From Ulva prolifera (Eukaryota > Chlorophyta > Ulvophyceae > Ulvales > Ulvaceae), in the NCBI GenBank assembly GCA_023078555.1, contig CM041197.1:186001-250000 (forward strand): 64,000 bases of DNA. The letters run 5' to 3'. A program made the translations under genes and the position numbers. Below the pieces are notes generated by a model. It ran no database searches and was not told the DNA's origin. It worked only from the letters and a program-made list of their open reading frames with translations. This document shows positions 32,701 through 45,200 of this stretch, piece by piece; positions within the stretch are counted from its first letter, which is position 1; each line of letters starts with the position of its first letter.

Positions 32701-35048
32701 ATGGGCGCAGCAGCAGGACCTTCTGACTCCGAGCTCATTCAATCACAGTCTACTCACTCCGCGACCACAAACAGCCTTAGAAAAAGGCCAATGATATCGT
32801 TTCGCGGCTTGCGGCCGATGCAGATGGATGTTGGGTGTGGAACGTGCGGGGCTTTGGCAGTGTTGGACACAACAACTCTGAAAGAGATCAGTGCATGCAG
32901 CACCAAGTTCTGCAAGATGCACCCACTCAAAGGCAACCCGGAAGATGCGTTGGAGGTGATGAGCATACCTCCGATGGGCGCGGGGGCACTATCCGTGACT
33001 CCTTTTGGAGGCAAAGTCGAAGTCATGCTGCGCCTGGCAGGGCTCGAGTACAGAGCAGTAAAGGGCGATCCAGGGAACGAAAAGCTCACTCCAAAGGGCA
33101 AGGTCCGATTCCCTGTCTCGGCATCCAGGCACACCATGGCATCCGATCAGAGCAGCAGCAGTTCGTGTGGCCCGGGGGTGATGCTTCTGTGTGTGCATGC
33201 AGTTCCCCGTTCTAAGGCATGGCAACAACATAGTGCCAGACTCATCAGCAATCTTCGAGTATCTCAAAAGCACATATCCCAGTGAGATGTCTGTTTTCTC
33301 ACCTCCAGATGCCAAAACGTGTGTCTCTTACCCATGACATGTGCGGCTCAGTGGTCAATTTACTTCAAGCTCAGCTGTACATGTTTGTTATCACAGCAGC
33401 CATTGGCACTCCAACTCGCTGTATGTTCGGGAGCCAATGCAACTTGTGACAAACGTTTCCATCGCGGCGGCAAGCTGCCAGGTTCACGTGGCTCCTCCCT
33501 GGCTCCTCTCTGCGGCTGTTTCCCGACAGATATCCATACATTATCAGTTGACTAAGGTTTGCTAGCTCTCTCACGGTCGTGCGAGAGGCGGCCACGGTGG
33601 CAACCAGCCACCACCGCACTCACCACGCCAACATCACAGGCATCAAAGATGATTCGTGAAGCCCGCATGCGTGCAGGTCTGCGGTCGCACACTCCGTGCA
33701 GCGGATGCTGGAGGAGCATTTCTACTTCGCCGCTGTCTACTCGCTGTGGCAGCGTGACGAGGTGGCTAGGGAGTACGTTCCACGGATCCTGGCGCCCCTG
33801 CTGCCCCTGCCTGCCTTCCTGCTGCCCCTGGCGACAGCGATGTTCCGCTCTGCATTCGCGCGCACACTGCATGGCCAGGTGTGCCTCACGTCTCGTATAT
33901 ACCCCAGACAGGCTCTTCACGGCCTCGACAGTATTGTACATGTATGGTGTCTGGTTTGGAGGTATATGTACCTCAGACTCCCCGGACTCAGATGTCAAGT
34001 TCAGTATATTCACATGTGGGTCTGCTTGCCACACTAGTATGTACCAGACTGCCTTTGTCATTGTAACACTAGTATGTACCAGACTGTATTTACGCCTGAT
34101 GAGTCCTGGTTTCCAGCTGTAGTCAAGCAGTCACAGCCACAGTGAAGCATCTCCAGTCGCGCATGACCTTCACTGCCGTCTGCCGTTCTTCGGCTGCACC
34201 GTATGGCGTACAGATTTCTGTATGTGCTGGTATGTGGCGTAATCAGCGCCTGCACTTGCTTCGGGTTGCATGCCGCACACTTCATGATGCGTTCTGCAGG
34301 GCATGGGCAGGCACTCACTGGAGGAGGTGAGGGAGCGCCTGGCGAGGGACCTGGACGCATGCTCGGCACTGCTGCAGCAGTCGGGGGCCTACCTATCCGG
34401 CGCGACTCCATGCCAGGCGGACTGCTTCCTCTTTGCGGCGCTGCATCTGGTGCGCGACCTTCCATGCTCATGAAAGCCGGGCAGCCTGAGCACATAATTG
34501 TAGCATTGTTGGGCTGCTCCACAGCCCATGGGCTGATGCATCCACAACATCTGGTGTGGCTGCGAGCATGAGCACATGCATGCATTCATGCATGAAGAGC
34601 GGTGTAGCTATCTGGTGATGTGTGGCCACTGCCACTGTACCTCATAGGAGATGCATGCCCGTTGCATCCTTGTTCCCTGCATTGCAATTGCAGCAGCTTT
34701 CCCACATCGGGCACACGATCATCTGAGTGTGCGGCGGCGATGTCGATGCTGTGACACAACGCGACCACCATGCAGGCGCACACTGCGTACGGCGACCTGC
34801 CGCACCAGCCTATGTTCGCAACTCTCCTGCTGGAGCGGCAGGTCCTCGTGGAGTTCTACCAGCGCATGTGGCCGCGGGTGTTTGCGGGGGCGTCCGCAGG
34901 GGTCGCAGCCTCGCGGTGGGACACCGACGTCGACCGAAAAGATGTACCGCAGGCGCCCGCGCCTCGATCCAGTGCCCTGCTGATGCTGGTCATGGCTGCT
35001 GGGTCGCTGGCGGTCGGTGTGGGAGTGTGGTCGGCGTGGCGCCGGTGA
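32701..35048 (+). CDS. Failed-axon-connections/metaxin-like GST-fold protein with C-terminal membrane segment
   Basis: Exons recognised: start to 33102 (true start and any earlier intron uncertain), 33203-33281, 33702-33878, 34300-34449 and 34776-35048. Thioredoxin-like part: SVTPFGGKVEVMLRLAGLEY, then HGNNIVPDSSAIFEYLKSTY. GST-C part: RMLEEHFYFAAVYSLW, GMGRHSLEEVRERLARDLDA and QADCFLFAALHL, then HTAYGDLPHQPMF...FYQRMWPRVF. This order and these motifs match FAXC-like proteins. A small exon between 33281 and 33702 is unresolved, because the phases require one. The tail ALLMLVMAAGSLAVGVGVW ends in WRR, which suggests a tail-anchored protein. Its role here is unknown. It faces beta-helix copy D tail to tail, 0.5 kb apart. 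Confidence 0.65.
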
Positions 35049-35569
35049 TTACGTTTGTCAACCCGGGCCCGCCGAGGAACACGACTGAGGGCTGGGGACA
35101 TCTGCACGCAGCAGCCCTCTCCTCTACATAAATTCAGCACTGTCCACATGTGTTTGCGAGGGTCTGGCCACGATGATCGGGAACAAGCAGCCGCACACTA
35201 GCAAACAAGAGGTACATTCGTGTGAGTTCATAAATGCAGCCAGCTGCTCCAATTTGTCTGACCAGAACTTTCTCTGTATATGCCATTAGACAATATGCCA
35301 TCTGGTCATGCATGCGTGTGTATGACCCTCTGCTTCCATGCATTCTCTACATCAGCCTGGTAAAACATAGCATGTTTTTCAGCCAGTCTCACTGGCCATC
35401 GAAAATCAATGCTACTTGAACACAAAATGGCACCAACACAGCTCAAGCAGGACCGCCTGCCCTGCAGCTGCAGCTCCATCAACATCTTTTCACCAGACTA
35501 CGAGCTCACTAGAATACGAGCGCTGTCCACTCAGACTCTACAAATACTTGTGACCACCCTCAACCCCCT
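35049..35569. other. Spacer between convergent FAX-like gene and beta-helix copy D
   Basis: About 0.5 kb, probably the two 3' UTRs. No other feature seen. Confidence 0.45.
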
Positions 35570-38500
35570 GCTTCACGGAGGACACCGGCGATGGGTTCCG
35601 GTGGCGCTGCATCCATGATGTCGACGCTGCACTGCTGGAGTGCACCTTCCACACACGCAGCCATGCATGCATTGGCGGCACAGTCGGTAAACACACTGCG
35701 AGCTCTGAGCAGGAGCCCTGCAAAATCCGAGCCACAGCGACGTGGACATGGCACGCAGCCAGGTGGCCATGAGTGTCACCCCATTGTGTGCACACCTCGT
35801 CACATCGCAGTGCTCCATTGTGGCCACCGCCTGGGACCCCTCGTCTGAGCATGGCGGCTGGAGCGCGTGGTCCCCTTTAGCAGGCACGCTGTAGAGACCT
35901 GCCCATGCCACAGCATCCTCATCAGAGCCTTTGCGTGTGCACAGGTCACACGCTGTTGAACGGACGCTGCCCAGGCAGCCGATGGTCACGCCATCTAGAG
36001 ATCTGGTCCGCCAGACACGCGCAGCTGGTGCATCCACAGCTTCGCTGCAGCACTGCCGCAGACACCACAGCTGCATTCAACTACCTGACATAGCAGCACA
36101 CATGCATCGACGCCACGGCCCTGAATCTGAATTCCTATTGTGGCATCGGAGACTGTGTTATCCACGACAGTCACACATCCAGGTGCATCCGGCGCGGCGG
36201 TTGCCCTGTGTGCCCCTCCGGACACCATCAGCAGCTCTGCCGTCACCGCGTAAGCGCCCGGCTCCACACGGATGCCGTAATCGCCCCCCTCGCAATAGCA
36301 GTCCTCCACCTCGAGCTGTGCGCCCGTGCCGACCAGCATCGCAATTGCGCACTTCTTGAAGCGGCAGTCCACCACAGCTGCAGCCGCATTCACAACAACC
36401 CCATGCGTGACACCCAGCTCGAAGTCACACCTCCACAAGTGCACTACCACGCTCCCCCCGGCCAACACGACCCCCGTGTGGGCGGCGGTGAATCGGCAGC
36501 CTCGATGGCAGACTGCTCTGGCACTCAATACACGCACCTCCCGCTGGCGTGTGGCTAAATGTACACCGCCGAAACTCTGCGCGGGCCGCCATGCTGGCAC
36601 GCACCCCAAAGACGCACCCGGCCATCACACAGTCCTCGAGGAGCTCCACAACGGCATATGCCCCCTCCAGTGTGATCGCATGCATCCCTGTGTTCCATTC
36701 AGGGTATTCGTCGATCGGCATGCCGCACAGTCATCCTCGGATCGTCGAGCCCGTGTCAACTACGGACGATCCGGGCCCCATGTGCAGCCCGCCCCCGACA
36801 TCTGTGATGATGACACCGGCGACGTGCGCCTCTGCCCCGTCGGCGACGTACACCCCACCGTGTGCCCCCTCCACTGAACCTCCAACCTAACGTTGCTTCC
36901 AACGGTGGCAACTGTAAGCCAACGTCCTTTCGGGGTTGGGCATGATCCCTGCGACCTCAGAGGTGCGTCTCCTGTCACAGGTCACCGCACAGTTCGTCGC
37001 AGACAGAGTACTAGTGCCGCGGCAGTATACGTCGCGCGGTGGGGGTTAACAGGACACAGCGTAGCAGCAGCACCACTGAGTGCGCCTCAACGACTGCGGC
37101 CGCGCCTCCTACGCCGGCGCTCCGCAGCGTGCTATCGGCCGCAACGATCCGCCCGCCGCCCGTCACGAGCGAGCAGCCCTGCAGCCGCAGCACACAGCGC
37201 TCTCCATCGGCCATACATGCGCCGTGTGTGCTGTGTGCTGTGCAGTGGTGCAGCAGCGCGCAAGCCGCCGGCGCCACCAGGTACACGACACACTTGCGCG
37301 GCTCAAGTGCACAGAGCTCCGCCGCGAGCATGCTGCGGCCGGGCAGCTGGAGGGCTGTGTGCGTCACGGTGCCACCACGGACGGTGCAGCGTTCGACTTC
37401 GCATGCATGCCGCCTTTGGCGTCACCAGGGCCCCACATCGACAATGCGCCGTGAACCGCGTCGGGGCCCAGGTCTTCGATACGCTCGGGATCTGGCAGGT
37501 CGGAGTACAGCTCCCGGCCGGTGAATCGGGCACCCTTCCGCAGCACCACCGCGTAGAGGAGTCGCGTCAGCAGCACGCGATGTGCCTCCATGCATGCCGA
37601 TGCACCGGTTGCGTGCAGGCCGTCCCCAAAGTCCGGAATTTCACCACCATGCACACTGACGGCGCCGCCCGCGGCCACGATGTCGCGCATGCCGAAAATG
37701 GTTCCTCTGCCGCCACACAGGATGCATTCCGTGAGCGAAACAGAGGTGTTGGGGCCGTTTGAGAAGGCCGCGGCGTCGGTGCCGCTGACGACTGTCGCGT
37801 CTGCCGAGACCATCGCTCCCGCCTCCGCGACGATGCTGGCGACGCATCCGTGGAAGTGGCAGTCGGAGAGGGTGGCTATGGTGGTGCCGCCGCTCGCGAT
37901 GAGGCCGAAGCAGGCGCGGAAGGTGCAGCGGGTGAACGCGGCGGCGGCGCCGTGCATGACGCTCACAGTGCATTCAAAGTGGCACTTCCGAAACGTCCCC
38001 TAGTACTGTGCGCCGGCGCAAACCAGGGCCCCCCTGCAGGAAAGCATGTACGTATGAAGCTTAGATCCACAGGGACATTCCCAATTCCATTCCATACCAT
38101 ATATGGTATACCCATAGGAGCATTCCCACATCCAAACTCCAAGACCACAAGACCACAAGAGGCCCCCAACATACTGCCGCCATACTGCATGAGTTGGTGT
38201 CGCAGGCGGCCAAGGTTGTTACAGATCGCACAGCTTTGTGCAATATGCATGCATGCAGTAGTTGATCGCTTCCACGATGCATGAGACAAAAGCTGACTGC
38301 CATGATGTGTTGCCAGGTGGCAGAAGCTTCGACATCATGTTGAAAAGTGCCAACCATGTCAAGTTTCAAAAGTCAAAACCAATAAATTGTTTCATGATCA
38401 GGATATGACCCCCGCAAAGAAAACAGCAATGCAGACAATGTAGTCTAGACTAAATAAATGCAGCTGCATTTAGTCTGTTCAGCGACGCCGGCCGCGGGCC

Positions 38501-39598
38501 ATGACTCCAGCAGCACAGCATTCGTGGGACACCACGATGAGCAAACACAACCTATCCAGGGCATATCAGGCAGCCTATTTGTCTCTGGTTTGCACGACGA
38601 TGGCATGGATCCGCGCACATGCCGAGGCATGCGAAGGTGCCTATCGAGCGCGTGGGGGCTCAACAGCAACAGCAGCATGCATGTGCGGCGAGAGGAATGA
38701 GGCAGAGCTCCAGGCTGTGCATATTTGAACTGTACTGCTCAATCGCAGCGGGCTCTCGTGAACTACATTCTAGACTGCTCCAGCTTTGCAAGCAGGCGAG
38801 AGGTGTTCCAAAACTGCAACTCGGGCAGCGACATACCCAAAGCCGAGAAGGTTGCCATGCAGAGAGAGGCCGTAGTGCAGGAGTAGGAAGTACCTGAGAA
38901 ATAGATGTCCGTGAAGTGAGCGCCGTGGCCATCCAGCAAGAGTGAGCCACCCTTTGGAAGGCAGACTTCCCCCGAGCTGATGCAGCATCCGGAAGGTGAC
39001 GACCGCACCACGACCATACCCTCCCGTCCTTGACTGCTTTTTGTATATGCGACTTGCGAGTTGCGCAAATTGACTTCATGGACGCCGCGGAGTGACATTT
39101 TGGCAGCGAGGTGTTCCAACTGCAGTATGCCAAGACAGCAGCAGTTTTGTCACTGACCAGAGAACTCAGCGTGTGTAGTACAACACGACTCATATATATG
39201 TGGCCGTGATGTGGCCGAGTATATATAGTTTGATCCTGCTTCGCAGTGTTGATGACCACTGTTTTGTAGGCTGTCCAACCTTTCTTAAATCTGGCACACC
39301 TGCGTCTTTCATCGCAGAACACGCTCTCTGAAATCAGCACACGCAAACGATAGATACACACCTTTGGATGCTTGTGTCGTCGCACGTTTTTGCGCTCGGC
39401 ACCGCCCCAGGACAGCTCTGCGCTCGGCACAAAGTCTCGCGCAACTGTCTTCTGGAAACTGTTCCGTGCCTCACGGCCACACACAGCACACTTGGAGGGG
39501 CAATTATCGAAACCTTCATGGGCTAGCCTGTATGTATGGCCGCACATTGTCCAGCGGGCGTTGAGCTTATCGACTGGGCCCCACAGCTCCGGAGACAT
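35570..39598 (-). pseudogene. Beta-helix copy D (exons 1 and 2 intact, exon 3 broken)
   Basis: Exon 1 39598-39362 (MSPELWGPVDKL, MCGHTYR, KCAVCGR) and exon 2 39119-38894 keep frame and splice sites. Exon 3 (38033 down to about 35570) is disrupted. Its first bases have five G instead of six, which shifts the frame. A TAG stands where genes E and F have a Ser codon soon after (near 38000), and more frame breaks follow. The late motif has CDLC but SDEG in place of the CxHEG His. It belongs to the E/F subfamily. The intact first two exons suggest recent death or expression of a short product. Confidence 0.75.
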
Positions 39599-41111
39599 GG
39601 CCCCTGGGTCGAAGCAGCAGTGTGTGATCCTTCAGAGGCAGTACAGTACAATCTCGTACTATGACGTTATTGTGCCGGCACCAGCAAGTACAGCTATTTT
39701 TCGCCACTGCACTGTCCGCTTGCAGCGGACGTGAACCATCGCAACCGATGAATGATCTATGTAGACATGCGTTCATTGATACTGTTGGACACTGCTGGCA
39801 TCGTGGGTGGCTGCCACAGTGCATGGCCAGGGCGCATGCTTGCAGGCGTGGTTGGTGCATTAGTGCTTGCAAGCCACAGCTGAATCCAATTGGATTCAGC
39901 TGTGGGTTCCCGTTCGTTTGCAAACATATGCAACGCAGCGGTCAGGAAGCTACGAATTGCCCCGATGCATGTTGTAATCATGTGAATGAATTTGATATGA
40001 ACACAGCACAAGACAAGTCCTTTGCACACAAACTGCAGCAGACTTCTCGCGATCGGAGGTACGGACACGGGATGACCACATGTGGCCACATGGCATGCAG
40101 ACCCGACTCCACCTGGCAACACCGTGCGCAAAACATCACCAGTCGGAGAAGATTCGTGGACGTCAAGCCGACAGCAGTTCAAGATGGCATGCAGCCTTAG
40201 GTTACATCTCTGGGAGATGCTTGGAGACAAGTTGCTCATGGCAAGGTCATACGAGAGGATTGCCTCGGCTCTGCCGAAAACCAGCTTCGCAATATGCGCC
40301 TCCATGTTCGCGTTGGTGCAACCCAGTGAATAGCGACAACAGTCGCATACTCATAAAGCTAAAAAAAATGTTTCGATCCAGCGCCTAGATGCCATCCTGT
40401 GGCTACATGCCTGTCGAGATCTCGTGGAGCAGCTGCGCAAAGTCTGCCATACCCCAGTGCCGGCGCGATTACGGCAGTCAGTGCTGCTCTATCAGGCAGG
40501 GCTTTGAAAGTAACACAGGAGTTGCAGTCGCCTGAGCGACCTCTAGACCTGGGGTCTGATCCGTCCAAGCTTCACAGTCAAGTGCTTGTTACGGAACACC
40601 CCGCGCATCGGCCGCTGCCCAGTTCTGTATCTATCTCGTTGCCAGTACGTAGGCTCTGACAGACCTTATTATATTGTTTGAGTTCCTGCTTCGTCACATC
40701 ATCTTATGGCAGGCTGTCGTGGCTTCATTCCGTCACCGGCTACCCGCGCCTCGCCCGCGATCACCTGAAATACTGCCTCTGCAAGATACTTTCGCATGTT
40801 TTCTGAGGTATGTGCAGTGCTGGACGTCGCGCGCACGGGGTTAAAGCCGTCTAGGACCACTGTCATGACCAAAGGAGTGATCAGAGGTGTCTTGGGTGCA
40901 GCACTGACGCTTAACGGATGTGCACACGCAAAGGGAAACCAGACGATGCTCTGGAGCTGAACCAGCAGAGAGTGATCGCAGCAGGCCGGCGTTGTCAAGC
41001 GGTCGCCGCTGCTCAGAGACAGCAGGTGTTAGCGAATAGTACATCTGCATTCGTTCCTGCGCACCATGTTGTCGACAGCGTGTTGGTACGACGATGTTCC
41101 GCGCTGTGCAG
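39599..41111. other. Intergenic with a perfect palindrome
   Basis: Only short frames. The one clear structure is the 32-bp palindrome at 39874-39905. Confidence 0.45.
39874..39905. repeat. Perfect 32-bp palindrome
   Basis: Left half CCACAGCTGAATCCAA is followed directly by its exact reverse complement with no spacer. Confidence 0.9.
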
Positions 41112-41384
41112 GCGGAGACCGCGTATGGCGACCTGCCGCACCAGCCGATGTTTGCGACAGTCCTGCTGCAACAGCCGGTGCTCCGGGAGTTCTACCAGCG
41201 GGTGTGGCCGCGCGTATTTGCGGGGGCCACCAGCGGGGTCGCGGACTCGCGGTGGGACAACCGCACCAGCCGCGAAGGGCCTCCGCATAAGCACTCTCCT
41301 CAGCCTAGAGCGAGCCTGCTGCTTGCAGTGTGTGTCGGGGCGCTGGCGATTGGTGTGGGTGTGTGGCTGGTGTGGCAACATTGA
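41112..41384 (+). pseudogene. Duplicated last exon of the FAX-like gene
   Basis: 273 nt, the same length as the last exon at 34776-35048, preceded by a CAG acceptor and ending in a stop. It has TAYGDLPHQPMFATVLL, FYQRVWPRVFAGA and the membrane tail LLLAVCVGALAIGVGVWLVW. No earlier FAX exons are recognisable upstream. The frame is intact with mostly conservative changes, so it may have been lost recently or may serve as an alternative exon. It lies tail to tail with gene E, as the full gene does with copy D. Confidence 0.65.
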
Positions 41385-42223
41385 TGCCTTTCGGCATCCA
41401 GGACGGGTTTTCCACTGCAGAGCCTTCGACCGGGGTCCGGGCTGCCGTCTACGTACCTTATCGTGGCAGCCTCTGAAAATGTCAGACCTCCCCAACTATA
41501 TGTCTTGCACGGCAGTCGCGATATTTCAACCAAATGTGTCCGCTAGATGCACACTGCCAGAGCGGAATGTTGTAGTCGAGAGTCTTTGAACGCCAGACAA
41601 CAATTCTCTGCTCCATTGTATTCCAGGATTTCATCCATACTTACAGTCTAAATTTATTCTGCATTGCAGTCGACCACACCCTGATGTACTGTGGACATGG
41701 CTGTGGGTGCTTGGACCAGCGAAGCATGAGCGGTGCCATGTCCGCGGTATTGCAGATGTGTTGTCATAGCTTGTGTCAGGGAAGCAGTGGGTGGTGTTGC
41801 GCATGTACTTCACCTCATCCTAAACTGACAAGAGACTTCGTTAACATGAGACTACAAGCTGTTTTGAAACTATCTGCTGCCTGGCCCCAGATGTCCGGCT
41901 GAATGGACGACAGCTCATCTCTGAAACATGGCGTCGCGCTGCGGGTGCATTGCACCCCACCCACAGCCGTCAAAACACTCCAGCAGTTGCCTTGCATGCG
42001 TGATCAAGCCACCGAGTTCATACATCCTCGGCATCAGATATATATTGATGGCCAGTCTGGGCATGACATTCCACTTCTTACAGAATACATGATGGCGCTC
42101 ATCAACACATGCATGCGTCACGCCACAGCCCGAACCGGGCCGCTTCCCCTGCCACTGTCGGGCCACACACACCTACCCTCACACCTTTAATACCAACCCT
42201 CACATGGTTGCTAGTGGCCACCT
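41385..42223. other. 3' flank of gene E
   Basis: No gene. About 42000-42223 resembles the flank downstream of gene F (about 47930-48165), so the E/F duplication includes the 3' flank. Confidence 0.5.
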
Positions 42224-45200
42224 CTATAGAGAAAGCACCTGTGTATCGCAGATGACACCTGGGAGGGTCTCCATTGTTGATTCAACCACACCATCAGAGC
42301 TGCCCTGCTGGAACGCAGCTGCCGCACAGGGGGCCATGCACGCAGTGGCGGTGCAGTCGGCAAACACACTGCGGGCGCCCAGATAGAACTCTACAAACCC
42401 TGACCCGCACCTGTTGACATGCACCCGGCGGGCTGTGAGGTGTCCATGCGTTTGTACGCTGACCCCATTGTGTGCGCACCCTGTCACCTCACACTGATCC
42501 AATGTGGCCACCGCACGGCCACCCTCATGCTGACACCGCGGCCGCAGCGCGGGGTCCCCTAGATAGGGTGCGCGGCGAAGTGCCGCCCACGCCGCAGCAT
42601 GCGCAGCAGGGCCCTCACGCCCGCACACCTCACAACCTTCTCTAAGCACACTGTCCATGCATCCAATCGTCACGCCATCTGCGCCGCCAGACACGCGCAG
42701 TTTGCGCAGCCGCCCGGCTGCCGAGGCCACGACGCACACGCCGAGAGAGCACCCCACCACTTCACACCGCAGTACACTCGCACTCATGCCACGGCCCTGG
42801 AAGTTCATCCCCATCGTGGCGCCGGAGACCGCGCTATCCACGACGGTGACAGAGCCCGGCATGTCCGGCGCGGCGATCACCCACACCCCCGTGCGGCCCC
42901 CGGTCACCGTCAACCGCTTCGCCGTCACCGCAAATCCGCCCGGCTCCGCGCGGATGCCAAAGTGACCCCCGCTGCACTGGCAGTCCTGGACCGCCAGCTG
43001 CGCCCCTGTGCCGGCCTGCATCGCCGTGGTGCACCCGTTGAAGCGGCATGCCACCACGGTGGCATCCGCGTTCACGACGATCCCATACTGCAAGCTTATG
43101 CTGGCCGCGGTCAGGCGCCCAAAGTCACATCTCCGCACCGCCACGGCCCCTGCGGCCACCACAACCGCCTTGTGGGCAGCCTCGAAGTGGCAGCCCTCCA
43201 CATCGGCATCACCCCTGCACTCCACGCATGCACCTCCCAGTGGTGAGTGGCTAAACTCGCAACGGCGAATCTCGGTGCGGCACGCCATGCTGGTGCGCAC
43301 ACCCCAGTAACACCCTGAAACCATGCAGTCCTTGACGATCCCGCTCGACCCCTCCAGCACAATTGCCGACATGTCATCGTATGCCTCAGGGTCTTCGAGG
43401 ATCGGCACACCCCACAGCGGGCCTCGGAACGTCGAACCAGTGACGGTGACGGAGGACCCGTGATCCCCATGCACCCCCACGCAGATGTCCGTCATGTTCA
43501 CGCCGGAAATGCGCCCCTCCGACTCGTTCCCAAGGGACACACCCACATACGCCCCCTTCAATGACCCCCCTTCCACTCGGAGCTTCCCCTTGCTGCTGCT
43601 TCTATACGCAAATGTCACGTCCCCAGAGTTACGGGCCGACCACACAACGGTGCCGCTGCGGTTAATGGCCACCTCACACTGCTTCGCGGACAGAGTGCCG
43701 AGGCATTCCACGGCGACCGCCGGCGCTGACAGCACGCAGCGCAGCAGCAACACCGTCGATGACGGCCCAGCCCCTGCGGCCGGGTTGTCCGTGCTGCTGC
43801 CCCGCAGCGTGCTGTCGACCGCCACGATCCGCCCGCCCCCCCTCGCGCCGGCCACAGGCCCGTCTGCCGTGACAGTACACCCCTCTAGCCGCAGCACACA
43901 GTGCTTGGCATCTGCCACGCACGCCTGCTGCCCGCTGTGTGCTGTGCAGTGGCGCAGCAGCGCGCGGCACGCCGGGGTGCTCAGGAGCGCAACGTTCTGG
44001 AACACCTCCAGCGCGCAGAGCTCCGCGGAAAGCGCACTGCGGTCCAGGAGTTGGAATCCAATGCACTTGTGGCCACGCACGCTGCAGCGCTCAAGCTGCG
44101 CGCGGGCGCCGCCGTTGGATGGGCCGCCGTTGGATGGGCCGCCGTCCCCCATCAACAGCGCACCGGAACCCACCTCGTGGCTGTTGTTGTGTGACGCGTC
44201 AGCCTGGCGCAAGTCAAGCTGCAGCTGCCGGCCGGTGAACACCGCATGCTGTCGCACAACTACCGCGATTCCGGCACGTGTCAGCTGCACACGCTGCGCC
44301 TCCATGCATGCTGACGCACCGATCGCAGTCAGCGCGGCGGCAAAGTGCGATATTTCGCAGCGGCGCAAGCTGACGGCGCCGCCGGCGGCCACGACGCCGC
44401 GGACACCGCCGCTGATATTTCCCCGGATCATGCAGTCTGTGAGGGACACCCGGCTGCCACAGCCGTTCGATACCACGGCCACAGCAGTGCGGTCAATGGA
44501 GGTCGTTTCCGCCACCACCGCCGCGCCCTCCTCAACAATGATGCTGGTGATGCAGCCATGGAATCCGCAGCCGGAGAGGGAGGCCACGGTGGCGCCGCCG
44601 CTCGCAATGAGGCCGAAGCAGGCTTCGAACAAGCAGCCAGTGAACGTCGCTGCGGCGCCATGCACGACGCTGACGGTGCACCGGAACTGGCACCTCCGGA
44701 ACGTGCCGGAGTACCGCGCGCCGCAGCACACGAGGGCCCCCCCTGCAGGCCACCGCATACGTGTTGTTGACGGGGGCTCTGCAGAGCGACCAGATGCATG
44801 CCCTAATGCATTGGTGTGTTTCACACATATGTGAATGCGCGCATGCATAGTCTTGTCCAACGGGGCCTTGACCCTGTTTATGAGCTCACAGGTCTAGGAC
44901 CGACACACACATGCATGCACATGCAAGCGATAATCGGACGGTAGCTTCAATATTTGTATGGAGTGCTACAGACTGTACTGTATGCTACACCGACGCAGGC
45001 TGCAGCAGAATGCAGGAGCTGTCTCTCCTGCTGCCAGTCTATCGTGCTGCTCTGGCTGTTAACTGCATCCGCCACGGATTGCGACGTTTTCACTCGCTTG
45101 CACAGAGAGCACATAGAGTGGAAATGATGTGCACCTGAGAAGCAGACGTCCGTGAAGTGAGCGCCACTGCCATCCAGCAAGCATGCGCCATCCTCTGGAA

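Noticed and set aside
43485-44834. 449-codon plus-strand open frame opposite gene E (and similar long plus frames opposite A, B, C and F)
   Set aside because: Codon-position GC bias and the repeat nature of the beta-helix exons keep the complement open. The plus-strand translations show no domain and are not conserved as proteins between subfamilies.
44743-44860. Met-initiated N-terminal extensions of exon 3 in genes B and E (for example a start at 44860)
   Set aside because: They lie upstream of a conserved CTGCAG acceptor, differ entirely between copies, and exon 2 joins in frame at the acceptor.
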